Origin: Hordeum vulgare subsp. vulgare
Taxonomy: Eukaryota > Streptophyta > Magnoliopsida > Poales > Poaceae
Assembly: GCF_904849725.1 (NCBI RefSeq)
Contig: NC_058518.1
Coordinates: forward strand, 416,151,081 to 416,215,080
DNA: 64,000 nt
Reading direction: 5' to 3'
Shown here: piece after piece, positions 1 to 10,093 of the stretch
How positions within the stretch are numbered: the stretch's first letter is position 1
Layout: each line of letters opens with the position of its first letter
Notes under the pieces: generated by a model
The model's database searches: none
Seen by the model: the letters and a program-made list of their open reading frames with translations, nothing else
What the model was told of the DNA's origin: nothing
Made by a program: the position numbers and the translations under genes

Positions 1-840
1 GGATAATTAGCCCATTTAGCTCAAAAAATACATAATTAGGTAATTTAGCTCCAACAAGAGGAGAAGAGGATAAGAAATAGGCAAAATGAAAAGAAAGAAG
101 AAGAAGAAGAAGAAGAGAAGAAGGAGAAGGAGGAGGAGGAGGAGGAGGAGAAGGCCAAGGACCTTCTATCCTTCTCCTCCTCCTCCTCCTTTTTGATTTC
201 TTCTTCTTCTCCTCCTCCTCCTCTTCCTTCTCCTCTTTCATATTATCCTTGCTTTAATTATCCCAACAATGACATAATTAGCCCATTTACCTCCAAAATG
301 CCATAATAAGCTCAAAATGGCATAAGAACCTTGGTTAGCTCGGTAATATTATATACTTAGCTAGTTTTCCTCTAAATGGGATAATTAGCCCATTTAGCTC
401 AAAAAAGACATAATTAGGTAATTTAGCTCCAACAAGAGGAGAAGAGGAGAAGAAATAGGCAAAATGAAAAGAAAGAAGAAGAAGAAGAAGAAGAGAAGAA
501 GGAGAAGGAGGAGGAGAAGGAGGAGGAGGAGGAGGAGAAGGCCAAGGACCTTCTATCCTTCTCCTCCTCCTCCTCCTCCTCCTTCTTCTTGATTTCTTCT
601 TCTTCTCCTCCTCCTCCTCTTTCTTATCCTCTTTCATATTATCCTTTCTTTAATTAACCCAACAATGACATAATTAGCCCATTTAGCTCCAAAATGCCAT
701 AATAAGCTCAAAATGGCATAAGAACCTTGGTTAGCTCATGAATATTATATACTTAGCTTGTTTTCCTCTAAAATGACATAATTAGCCCATTTAGCTCAAA
801 AAGACATAATTAGGTAATTTAGCTCCAACAAATGATATAT
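1..840. repeat. Tandem units of ~380-400 bp with purine/pyrimidine inverted arms
   Basis: A unit starting GGATAATTAGCCCATTTAGC occurs at 1 and again at about 379, and a truncated third copy starts near 780. Each full unit carries a GAA/GGA-rich purine run followed, after a short spacer containing CCAAGGACC, by a complementary CTT/CCT-rich pyrimidine run, so each can fold into a long hairpin. The long ORF over this region (335-637, minus) is simple-sequence translation and not a gene. Confidence 0.8.
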
Positions 841-1042
841 AGTTCACCACACATATACTTAGCTTGTTTTCCGCTAAAAATGACATAATTAGCTGAAAAA
901 CATCATATTTTGTTCTTCTTCTAACTTTCTTATTCACATTTTTGCAGATTGGATATACTACATGCATGGAAGCCGGCATTCATGGAGTTGAACAATGTCG
1001 ATGGATGAACTTTATATGTATATCATCTAGTTTTCATTTGAG

Positions 1043-1275
1043 TTGATGAATAATGTCGAACTATATGTATATGTATATATGGATAAACAGTGCAATACTT
1101 GGTATGTTGGTTGTTTGGATATATGGGGATGTACATTGGTGAATCATATATGTGTGGTGAATTATATATATATATGTGTTGGCAAGTATATGTGTGGTGA
1201 ACTATATATCATATATGTGTGGTGAATTATATAAATGTGCTGTCAAATATATATATATATATATATGTGCTGTGA
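1043..1275. repeat. TA-rich minisatellite of GTGGTGAATTATATA-like units
   Basis: Several imperfect copies of a unit containing TGTGTGGTGAAYTATATA follow each other between about 1140 and 1270, ending in a short TA run. No gene is supported here; the stretch is internal to the CACTA element. Confidence 0.6.
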
Positions 1276-1309
1276 AATAATATAAAACAAAAAAAACAGG
1301 AACTATATA

Positions 1310-1921
1310 GTCTCTTTGCCGTCTGCCAGCTGATGGCAAAGACCTGTGCCATCAGCGGGCAGACGGCAAAGGTGCCACATGGCACCCAGCTGTGCATTCT
1401 GGGGTGTCTATGTAGTCTCTTTGCCGTCAGCCTCCAGGGTGGGCAGACGGCAAAGAAGAGGGAACAGGGGAGGGGGAGGAAGAGGCAGACGGCAAAGAGT
1501 GGAGAGAGGGGGGAGGGGAGGAGCTGGCAGACGACAAAGATGGACGGGGAGGCAGACGGCAAAGATGGAGGGGGAGGGGAGGGGAAGAGAAGGCAGACGG
1601 CAAAGATGGACGGGGAGGCAAACGGCAAAGATGGACGGGGAGGCAGACGGCAAAGCCTCCGTTAACCCCTAACAGAGGCGACGCCTGTCGGCTGCCGTCT
1701 CGAGCACTTTGCCGACTGCTCCTAAGGAAAGCTGACGGCAAAGAGCTTTGCCGTCCGCTTTGGGGGGGCAGACGGCAAAGAAGGTCCTATGCCGTGTAGG
1801 CTGACGCAAAAATTTTGCCGGCCGTGAGAATCTTTGTCGTCTGTGATATTTTCTTTACCGTCCGGGATATTGTCTTTGCCGTCTCTGATGGCAGACGGCA
1901 AAGAAGCTGATTCCTATAGTG
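1310..1921. repeat. CACTA subterminal repeat field and terminal inverted repeat
   Basis: The 10-12 bp word CAGACGGCAAAG, or its complement CTTTGCCGTCTG, recurs more than fifteen times in both orientations up to the terminus. In CACTA elements such subterminal motifs are the binding sites of the element-encoded DNA-binding protein. The overlapping ORFs on both strands between 1227 and 1741 are proline/arginine-rich translations of these repeats and are not counted as genes. Confidence 0.85.
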
Positions 1922-3354
1922 CCAAGCAACGAGTGAGGACATGCTATAACTGTGGTAACGTGAGTAACTTCGTGGCCGAATGTCCCTATGAGAAAAGGGA
2001 AGACAACGGGGGCAAGCTCATTCGCAAATACAAAACCAAGTCATTCCCAATCAAGAACAACTTTGTGAAGAAACCTCACCCAAAGGGCATGGTGGCCCTT
2101 GAAGAGTACCCTTCCGATGATGATGATGATGATGATACAGTGGCAACGACAACTGTTGCTATTGCCACTCCCTCTCCCAAGAAGGTGTCTCTCTTCAACG
2201 CCCCCAACAAGAACCACATCACCAAGTGCCTCATGGCAAAAGGTATCAATCAGGTAACCCCCATCATTAAGACCAACATCGCTACTGCTCCTTCATTGTT
2301 AAATTGTGTTGATGATAGTGATGTTGGGGAACTTAATGAGCATGATCTTGACAAGTTTCTGTGCACTATTAAGGGAGAATCCAAGAAGCACTTTGTTGCT
2401 CTCTTGGAACAACTGGGTGAGGCCAATGACCTCATCGAGTCTAATGAGGAGACCATCTCCGAGCTTCAGGGACACAGTCGTGACTATGCCGATGAAATTA
2501 CTGAATTATCTATTGCTCTAGAAAAGGAGCGCACTCTTCGTTTGGATCTTGAGGAGTCATACAACGATGAATGCGCTAAAATTCAAAAGAAACTAGATCA
2601 TGATACTGTTCTTACTCGTATGCTTAAGTCTGAGAAGTATGCTCTTGGGGTTGGCCATGACAGACTCAAAGAGGAGTTTGACACACTTGACAAGGCTCAC
2701 AAGGTCTTGAAAGGTGTTCATTTCTCTCTGAAAGAGTCTCATGATCAACTCCAAGCAAAGTTTACCAAGGATATATCTACTTGTCCTCCCTTTGTGTTAA
2801 TTGATAATGCTTGTACAACTAATCCTTGTTGTGAGCATGCACATCTTGTGGAGGAAAATGCCAAGTTAAAGGAGAAACTTGAGAAGGGCCTTGTGGCATG
2901 CATACAAGGTGAGAAGAGCCTGAACGACCTCTTGAGCAATCAAAAGGGTGTTGTAGGAAAGGAGGGACTTGGACTTACCTCCAAGTCAAAAGGAAAAAGG
3001 AGGAACAGGAACAAACGATCCCCTACCCTCATGGACATCTTTGTCAAAGAGGGCGAAGGGACTCAGGAGGTGAATAGGAACAAGGTGGACGATGGTAACG
3101 TCAACAAGGGCAAAACCATTCCTACTAACACAGACAGCAAACTCAATTCTTCCTATGTCTTATGTCGTGCTAGTGATGGGCATGTTTATGCCAGATTTGT
3201 TAGTTCTTACTATGAGTCCATTCAATGGGCTATCTGGGTTCCTAAGACCCTTGTCTCTAACATTAAAGGACCCATTAAAAATGGGTACCTAAAACCAAGC
3301 CTTAATCTATTGCAGGAGTTTGCTTCCGGGTGGGGTGTCATGGTTGCTCGATAG
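1922..3354 (+). pseudogene. Sirevirus gag, 5'-truncated
   Basis: Open reading into the gag from the CACTA junction; the first ~30 codons of the open frame belong to the CACTA element. A CCHC zinc knuckle is seen at the start but the histidine is replaced by asparagine (C-x2-C-x4-N-x4-C), so metal binding is doubtful; the second Sirevirus in this window keeps the histidine. After a poly-Asp stretch comes a long charged, heptad-like segment (about residues 170-340), as expected for a Sirevirus coiled coil. The end differs from copy 2: a 1-bp loss in the A run near 3277 shifts the frame past the gag stop, so the frame runs on to 3354 and overlaps pol. Original N-terminal gag is absent. Confidence 0.85.
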
Positions 3355-4966
3355 TGGAGCAACAAATCATATGACCGGAAGCAAGGACTTAGTGGTGGAT
3401 GTGCATCCTTCTCCATCTGTGCCCACCCATGTCCAATTCGCTGATGCATCCTCGTCAAAGGTATTTGGATTTGGTAAGGTGGTCATCTCTCAAGAGTTAT
3501 CTATTGAGAAGGTCATGCTTGTTGAGTCTCTTGCCTACAATTTACTTTCGGTTCGTCAACTTGCAATTATGGGTTTTTCCACATTCTTTAATCTTGATAC
3601 TGTGGTCCTCCTGTGGAGCAAGACTCTTAAAGTAGCCTATGTTGGATATGTCGAAAATGGTCTTTATGTGGTGAACTTCTCAAAGCGACCCACTAAGACT
3701 GCGACGTGTTTAATGGCTAAAGTTGATGTGGGTTGGCTTTGGCATCGCCGACTAGCTCATGTCAATATGAGATCTTTGCAAAGTATTCTAAAAGGGGATC
3801 ATATTCGTGGACTAACAAATGTGAGTTTTGCTAGAGATCGTGCTTGCAGTGCCTGCATTGAAGGAAAGATTCATGAAACTGCTCATCGTCCAACGACTCT
3901 CATTTACACTAAGAGGCCATTGGAGCTCCACCATATGGATCTTTTCGGCCCTCCATCATTTGATAGTCTTGGAGGCAGAAAGTACTTCTTGGTGATTGTT
4001 CATGACTACTCAAGATACACCTGGGTATATTTCTTCAAAAGGAAGAGTGAGACTCAACAAACTGTCATCAACTTTGCTAATGAAGCTCAACGTCAACATG
4101 AAGCAAAGATCTTGATGATTAGAAGCGACAACGGCACCGAGTTCAAGAACTACACCTTGGATGAGTTTCTAGGTGATGAGGGAATAAAACATCAATATTT
4201 AGCACCATATACCCCTCAACAAAATGGCGTGGCAGAAAGGAAGAACCGGACCTTGATGGATGCTGCAAGAACAATGATGGCGGAAGTCAAATCTCCATAT
4301 AACTTTTGGGCAGAGGCCATCAATACAACATGTCATGCGTCCAATCGGCTCTATATCCGCAAAGGCTTGAACAAGACTCCATATGAGATTCTCACTGGAA
4401 ACAAACCCAATCTCAAGTACTTCCGGGCATTCGGTTGTAAGTGTTTCATTCTCAAGAAAGGTGCACGTTTAGCTAAATTTGATTCTAGAGAACATGAGGG
4501 CATCTTTGTTGGTTATGCTACAAACTCTCATGCTTACCGTGTCCTCAACAAGTCCACCGGACTCATTGAGGAGACGTGTAACGTGGAGTTTGATGAAAAT
4601 AATGGCTCCCAAGTGGAGCAAAGTGGTCTTTGTGATGTAGGTGATGAAATTCCTCCCCAAGCCATAAGAAGAATGGGGATTGGTCAAATACTCCCCATTG
4701 AGGAACCCCTTGTGGTGGAAGGAGAAGGACAATGCTCTACTCAAGTGGAGCCATCACCCCCACAAGCCCCACACGCTTCCGATGAACAAAGAGAAGACTC
4801 TCAACAAGATGAACAAGCTCAAGGTCAAGATCAATTGCCCAACAATGATGATGTGTCCCATGATATTCAAGCACTTACCCAAGGTTCAGAACCTGCTCAT
4901 GATCAAGATCAAGTGCAACCACAAGATCTAGACCAAGTAGAAGCACAAGATCAAGATCAAGAGTAA
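3320..4966 (+). pseudogene. Sirevirus pol: protease, pre-integrase and integrase
   Basis: Frame +1 relative to gag. The protease active site DSG lies at about residues 11-13 of this frame. A GAG-pre-integrase block with WHRRLAHVN follows near residue 140 and an HHCC-like zinc region near residues 145-185. The integrase core has Asp in MDLFGP (about 205), Asp in RSDNG (about 270) and Glu in GVAERKNR (about 306), giving the D-D-35-E spacing. The last ~90 residues are a Gln/Asp/Pro-rich linker. The frame stops with TAA inside that linker, just before the point where the reverse transcriptase should begin. Confidence 0.9.
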
Positions 4967-4988
4967 CCACAAGTACAAGGACAAACAA

Positions 4989-5438
4989 GTGAACCTCGGT
5001 GTGGAGAGGAAGTCAACTTCTGGAGGAGGCCAATTCCTTGGTCGCTCACTTGTAAGTTGGTCTTCAAAGAAGCAGAATTGTGTCTCACTATCATCCACCG
5101 AAGCTGAGTATGTGGCAGCTGCAAGTTGTTGTGCACAATTGCTATGGATGAGGCAAACTTTAAAGGATTACGGTTTCACTTGTGACAAAGTGCCTCTTCT
5201 ATGTGACAATCAAAGTGCTATCAAGATTTCCCTCAACCCAGTGCAACATAGCAAGACCAAACATATTGATATTCGCCATCACTTCATTCGTGAACATATC
5301 AAGCTTGGTGATATTGAGGTTCAATTCATCCACACTGAAGAGCAACTTGCAGATATTTTCACTAAGCCCCTAGATGAAGCAAGGTTCCGAGAATTAAGGC
5401 ATGAGCTAAATATCATTGATTCAAGTAATGTGGATTGA
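4989..5438 (+). pseudogene. Sirevirus RNase H remnant (reverse transcriptase deleted)
   Basis: The translated segment starts in RKSTSGGGQFLGRSLVSWSS and includes STEAEY, LLCDNQSAIK and KTKHIDIRHHFIRE, the usual C-terminal RNase H block of Copia pol, ending with a stop at 5436-5438. It follows the linker of the preceding ORF after only about 40 bases. All reverse transcriptase motifs (including YVDDI) are absent, so something like a kilobase of pol has been lost. The acidic residue and DNQ motif of RNase H are retained, but the fragment has no start of its own. Confidence 0.88.
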
Positions 5439-5819
5439 AGCTAGGCACTGTGCACCTCACTATGCATTCGATCTTGTTCTAGATGTAGGCATGGACATAG
5501 GGGGAGTGTTGTTCTCTCAATGAACTCTTCCTCCCCCCATTATGCATAAATTGATCTAGTCTTACACTTTAGTCATTACCAAATGGCACTTGTGCTTCAA
5601 AGACGAGCGTTGGTCATGAACCCAAGGATAACTCTTCGCGGTGTCATACCTTTGTCTCAAACATAGGTGGCCTCGGCCACCGCCCCCACCTTTCTCTCAT
5701 ATGGAAGAAAGGATACAAAATGACGAGTCAGTATATCTTGCTGGTGCTATCTTCTTATTACACTGACTTGTCGTTTGCCCACGTCTTTCTCATCTCCTAT
5801 GTCTCGTTGTGCCATTTTC

Positions 5820-6085
5820 AGCGGTACTACCGCCAGGACCCCAGCGGTACTACCGCCAGGGGTAGCGGTACTACCTCCAGGACCCCAGCGGTACTACCGC
5901 TCGGGATAGCGGTACTACCGCTAGGACCCCAATCTACCACGACCTGACTAGGACTTTTTAGGGCTGTCTCAAGGGGGAGCGGTACTGCCGCCAGGGGGAG
6001 CGGTACTACCGCCAGGACCCCAACGGTACTACCGCTGCAGGCAGCGGTACTACCGCCAGGACCGCAGCGGTACTACCGCTGGCCC
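5820..6085 (+). repeat. Palindromic repeat array, core GCGGTACTACCGC (internal cluster 1)
   Basis: About ten copies of AGCGGTACTACCGC separated by ~10-15 bp spacers such as CAGGACCCC or CAGGGGT. Each copy is a perfect inverted repeat (GCGGTA/TACCGC) around one central base, here C on the plus strand. Multiple short palindromes in this position have been reported for Sireviruses. Confidence 0.9.
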
Positions 6086-6098
6086 GTACCCCTTGGAC

Positions 6099-6106
6099 TA
6101 TATAAA
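6099..6106 (+). promoter_or_regulatory. TATA-like box inside the Sirevirus, upstream of ORF3
   Basis: TATATAAAG follows directly on the palindrome array, the same arrangement as in the element's LTR, where palindromes precede ACTATATAAG at 9351. It could start a separate transcript for the envelope-position ORF about 700 bp downstream. This is inference from layout only. Confidence 0.35.
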
Positions 6107-6667
6107 GGAGGGGGAGCCCGTTTTTCCTGCCCTCTTTCTTCTTCCTCGTGGCTCTTCCCTCCCCAACACCGAACTCCCCCCTATTTGGATCTCTATCTGT
6201 GGAGCCCCTTCTCTCCGTTGAGTTGGAGGGTTTGCTCCACTCCTCCTTCCTCCACCAAGTGCCATGGACTCCGGTAAAGCTCCTCCCTTTATTCTCTTGG
6301 TTTGTGTTTTCTTGTTCTAGGGTTAGGAGCATTGGTGATTTGGATCCATGGCTATGGTTGTGCTTTGTTCTTAGATGGAACGAAGGAGATATTCTAGGGG
6401 AGTGTAGGTCCTATGATTCACTGCGTTTATATTGCCATTCTCTAGGTTCTTCATGTTTTAGATCAAGCACTTCTTCTCTTATTTTGGATTAGATCTAAAC
6501 CTTCAATCCTCTTGACTAGGCATGTCTTTATCTAGATGATTCTTGAGATCCTCATGTGTTTAGGGCTATGGTGGTTTTTGTAGTGATTATATGCAGTACC
6601 CATGGCCCTCGTAAATCCAATCTAGTCGTTCCTATGAGCCTTTTTTATTCAGATCTGAAAGTCAACC

Positions 6668-6796
6668 CCCTAGCGGTACTACCCCCACGGGTAGCGATAC
6701 TACCGCTAGGACCCCAGTGGTACTACCGCCAGGGGTAGCGGTACTACCGCTAGGACCCCAGCGGTACTACCGCCAGGGGCAGCGGTACTACCGCAA
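6668..6796 (+). repeat. Palindromic repeat array (internal cluster 2)
   Basis: Six more copies of the AGCGGTACTACCGC unit, some with one mismatch, immediately upstream of the envelope-position ORF. Same orientation of the central base (C) as cluster 1. Confidence 0.88.
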
Positions 6797-6832
6797 GGAG
6801 GATATTTTTCTTCTTTTCATTTTCTTGGCAAT

Positions 6833-8311
6833 GTGAGTTTACTTTTATGCCTCTTTTTGATTCATTGCCTTGACTCCTTCTGTCGCTCTTTTTCGGTGTG
6901 TGTCTTGTGTGTCACAGGTGGTGCTCGCCACTCGAATCCCCCACGGGACACCCAGTCGAAACAGTATCGCAATCAAGAGGCTCCAGAGGGCTCCGCCACT
7001 TCCGGTCTGCCACCAAAAAAGAAGTCTTTCAAGAAGACAGCTCACAAGGACAAGGGGGTCAACGTTCGCACTATGCCCCCTAAGGATTTTCTGCGGTTCC
7101 GCACCAAAAATCACTACCTAGAAGAGAAGGCTCAGATCAAGGGCATCGAGCATGTTTGGTCATGGGATCACTGCAGGATCTATCGCGACATCATCAAGAA
7201 CTTCAAGAAGATGTTTGTTCCAGTTCAGTGGATTGACTTGGCTCACCTTCAGCGGAACCAGGATTACTTTGGTGGGGCTCTCTCTTTGATTGACAAGCTT
7301 GGCCTTAAGGAGATCATTACCTTCAAGCACGACTTTGATCTAGACGTTGTCGCCCAATTCTATGTCACTGTTCACTTCTCGCCTCATGAAGAGTGCACCA
7401 TGACTTGGATGAGTGGTACTAAGAAGATGACAGGTTCCTGGTCAGAATTCATGAAGCTTCTCAAGGTCGACTTTCAGGGAGCTAACAATCCTCTTGGGTC
7501 GTGTCCTCATGCTCCAGCTTCAACTACTAGGGCCCCAGCCAAGGACAGGCTGCAGCAACTTTATGTGAAGAAAGGTGTGCTCCCCAAGCATCTGGATATC
7601 ATGCATCGGATCTTCCGCAACACTCTCTTTCCTCGCATTGGCAACTTTGACGAGGTGCATGGTTATCTAGCTGAGATGCTTCTGCTTTGTTAGGAGGCTA
7701 TGACTAAGGAATTTGCCCCTCTCGATATTTCTGACGTGATGTTCAATGAGCTCTGGAACTGCATCATGAACCGCAAGGTTCCCATCTACGGACCCTACGT
7801 GTTTGCCTATATTCGCCAGAGGTGGCACGACACCTATTTGATTGAGGAGCTCCACCTTCAGGCTGATTACTTTGTGCACGATCCTATCAGGCTTCGCATC
7901 AAGGACAAATGGGCCAACCCATCCACTTCGTCTCAGCACATGGACACTGACACAGAGACTGCTGCTGAAAGAGGCACCGCTTCTCAGTCCCACTCTTCTG
8001 CTATGCCATCTTGGGTAGTGAAACTGAAGGATAAAATGAAGAGTATCTTCTGTATGCAGGCCAAGGGACAGTATCAGACTCATGTGGCCCAGAAGGAGAA
8101 CCGTCAGAGGCACAAGCGTGTCCTGAGGACACTTGATGTTGAGATCTCCAGCGGCTCAGAGGACGACATCACTCCAGAGTCTGCTTGGATGCGGGCTCAA
8201 GGTTATCAGTGGTCTGATGCAGAGGAGGAGGCGTCTGAGGAGGACAATGAGGAGGAGCAGGACGATCCGGATGCCACGGACGAGTCTGGGGCTGATGAGG
8301 ATGAGGAGTGA
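6833..8311 (+). pseudogene. Sirevirus ORF3 in envelope position, one in-frame stop
   Basis: Two open segments, 6833-7693 and 7700-8311, lie in the same frame and are separated only by a TAG at 7691-7693, so the ancestor was one ORF of about 490 codons. The protein is lysine-rich near the start, has a conserved-looking globular middle (about residues 85-400) and ends in a strongly acidic Glu/Asp tail. Plant Sirevirus third ORFs of this kind are called envelope-like or putative plant transposon protein; their function is unproven, and no clear fusion peptide is seen. The hydrophobic first 25 residues precede a splice-acceptor-like TGTGTCACAG at about 6910-6919, so the true protein may start after a splice and lack them. 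Confidence 0.75.
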
Positions 8312-8609
8312 CCACCTGTGTCATTAGGTGTGCCCCTTTTTGGTGTCTTGTGCCAAAGGGGGAGAGAGTCTAGGAGCTGGATTTGAGATTTGAGCTTTGC
8401 TTATCTTATCGTGTTTGCTTTGAACTTGGTTTGCTTTTATTTGCTATCTTTGCTTTGTGTGATGTGAGACTTGAACTAGTGTGAGATTTATTTCTATCAT
8501 ATGTTGTGAGTCATATGCTCCTTATTTTTCTATACCACTATCTTTATGTTCACATGCTATTCACTGTGCAAATCCGGTATTGTCATCAATCCACCAAAAA
8601 GGAGGAGAT
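8312..8609 (+). other. Sirevirus 3' untranslated stretch and polypurine tract
   Basis: Non-coding. GGGGGAGAGAG lies near 8358, and AAAAAGGAGGAGAT directly precedes the LTR TG at 8610, fitting the polypurine tract that primes plus-strand synthesis. Confidence 0.75.
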
Positions 8610-8932
8610 TGTTAGGGCATAGTTTATGCCTAAGTAATTTTGGTGATTGATGACACTACCGCAAAGGACTAATCATGTGTGTTAAGATTTCAGATAACAC
8701 ATGTCAACGGCACAAGACGACTCGCCCCCTCTTTCCATGGAACAGAAGCACGGTGTACTCTACGATTCTCCTTCTTTGAGTCATAGGAACGCCGTACTAT
8801 TAAGAGGGGACCGTAGTGGAAAGGTTTGGGTGGATCAATTTTGCACGCACACACTTTATCTCCTTTCCCCTTACCAGCAACTTTGGAGTGGCTCCCGCCT
8901 CTGTTTTTATCTCATCTAAGCAAATGGTCCCT

Positions 8933-9312
8933 CAGCGGTAGTACCGATGTGCCTAGCGGTAGTACCGATGTGCCTAGCGGTCGTACCGCTCGGCCTAGTG
9001 GTAGTACCGCTAGTGCTGGCGGTAGTACCGCCCCTGGTCAGCGGTAGTACCGCTGTGCTGGCGGTAGTACCGCCCCTGGTCAGCGGTACTACCGTTGTGC
9101 TGGCGGTAGTACCGCCCCTGGTCAGCGGTAGTACCGCTCCAGGAGCTTAGTACCGCCTTCCTAGCGGTTGTACTTCGACGGACCTTTTTGCGAAGACTTT
9201 CTTGGCGGTGGTTGGCCCGGTAGTGCTTATGCACTACCATGGGCCCAGCGGTAGTACTGCTACAGCCAGCGGTAGTACCGGTGGAGTGCCAGCGGTAGTA
9301 CCGCTAGGCTCG
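8933..9312 (+). repeat. Palindromic repeat array in the LTR, core GCGGTAGTACCGC
   Basis: About fourteen copies, several degenerate, upstream of the LTR TATA box. The central base on the plus strand is mostly G, while in the internal clusters it is C, so the LTR array is in the opposite orientation. Confidence 0.88.
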
Positions 9313-9350
9313 GGCTGTGAGTGGGAAAACGGTTGGATTCCCCCCCCCCC

Positions 9351-9360
9351 ACTATATAAG
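9351..9360 (+). promoter_or_regulatory. LTR TATA box
   Basis: ACTATATAAG lies downstream of the palindromes and a C-run, about two thirds of the way through the LTR. This is the expected U3 position of the retrotransposon promoter. Confidence 0.6.
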
Positions 9361-10093
9361 GGGTTCTTCTAACTGTGTAACCCTACCTTTGACCCTCCCA
9401 AACTCCATTGTTGCTCCCTAAGCTCAAAAGTGTCCGATTTCTCTCCCTAGCCAATCAAACTTGTTGATTCTTTAGGGATTGGTTGAGAAGGCCTAGATCT
9501 ACACTTCCACCAAGAGTAAAGTTGATTCCCCCACCAATCCCTTGCGGATCTTGTTACTCTTGGGTGTTTGAGCATCCTAGACGGTTGAGGTCACCTCGAA
9601 GCCACATTCCATTGTGGTGAAGCTTCGTGGTCTTGTTGGGAGCCTCCAAGCTTTGTGTCGAGTTTGCCCCAACCTTGTTTGTAAAGGTTCGGTCGTCGCC
9701 TTCAAGGGCACCTATAGTAGAATCACGGTACCTTGCATCGTTTGAGGGCGTGAGGAGAATACGGTGGCCCTAGTGGCTTATTGGGGAGCATTGTGCCTCC
9801 ACACCGCTCCAACAGAGACGTACTTCCTGTCAAAGGGAAGGAACTTCGGTAACACATCCTCGTCTTCATTGGTTCCACTTGTGGTTATCTCTAACCTTTA
9901 CTTCGTGTATGCTTATGTTGTTGTCTATCTCTTGTCTTAGTAGTTCTTGTTGTTAGCTTCATATAGGTTCACCCCGTTGTTGCTATTTTTGTGAACCCGT
10001 ATGTTGCTTACCCTAACTTGCTAAGATTAATTAAAAAAGTGGTCGTTGCCTATTCACCCCCCCCCCCTCTAGTCAACCATATCGATCCTTTCA

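Larger units (their letters stand above)
1..1921. mobile_element. CACTA (DTC) element, partial, one terminus at 1921
   Basis: The terminus is seen at 1917-1921, where the strand ends in TAGTG; read on the minus strand it starts CACTATAGGAATCAGC and runs into a dense field of TTTGCCGTCTGCC repeats. CACTA ends plus short subterminal repeats in both orientations are the hallmark of the En/Spm superfamily. The junction falls inside a Copia gag gene: right after TAGTG the reading enters a zinc-knuckle gag sequence. The other end and the matching 3-bp target duplication lie outside the window. A possible last exon of an element gene is suggested by a splice-acceptor-like tract before 950 (pyrimidines then GCAG), but no domain is recognisable. 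Confidence 0.85.
5439..6832 (+). other. Sirevirus spacer between pol and the envelope-position ORF
   Basis: Non-coding. A purine-rich GGGGGAG tract lies near 5500, then two arrays of a 13-bp near-palindrome and a TATA-like box at about 6099. Small ORFs in the stretch (for example 5720-5947 and 6148-6492) are translations of these repeats with no domain. In Sireviruses this zone precedes the third ORF. Confidence 0.7.
1922..10093 (+). mobile_element. Sirevirus-type Copia retrotransposon 1 (Maximus-like), 5' part missing
   Basis: Order on the plus strand: gag with zinc knuckle and coiled coil, protease, pre-integrase and integrase, RNase H remnant, long non-coding spacer with short palindromes, envelope-position ORF, polypurine tract, 3' LTR. 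A long gag with coiled coil, an extra ORF after pol and palindrome arrays are Sirevirus traits. The 5' LTR and start of gag are cut off by the CACTA terminus at 1921 and lie outside the window if they survive. The element is dead: the reverse transcriptase is deleted and there are stop codons and frameshifts. The Maximus-like label is from memory of Triticeae Sireviruses. Confidence 0.85.
8610..10093 (+). repeat. 3' LTR of Sirevirus 1 (~1484 bp)
   Basis: Begins TGTTAGGGCATAG directly after the polypurine tract and ends TCGATCCTTTCA. The end matches the 5' LTR end of the second Sirevirus (CGATCCTTTTCA at 59676-59687), which is followed there by a primer-binding site. A C-run with CTCTAG lies just inside the end in both LTRs. 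The matching 5' LTR is outside the window, so no age estimate is possible. Confidence 0.85.

Noticed and set aside
335..637. Minus-strand ORF of 100 codons with poly-Arg, poly-Pro and poly-Leu
   Set aside because: Translation of GAA/GGA and CTT/CCT simple sequence in tandem CACTA repeats.
1227..1741. Overlapping ORFs on both strands with repeated motifs
   Set aside because: They are different-frame readings of the CAGACGGCAAAG subterminal repeats.
5820..6090. Regularly spaced short repeats suggesting a CRISPR array
   Set aside because: Repeat units are 13-14 bp, spacers are repeats too, and the context is a plant retrotransposon.
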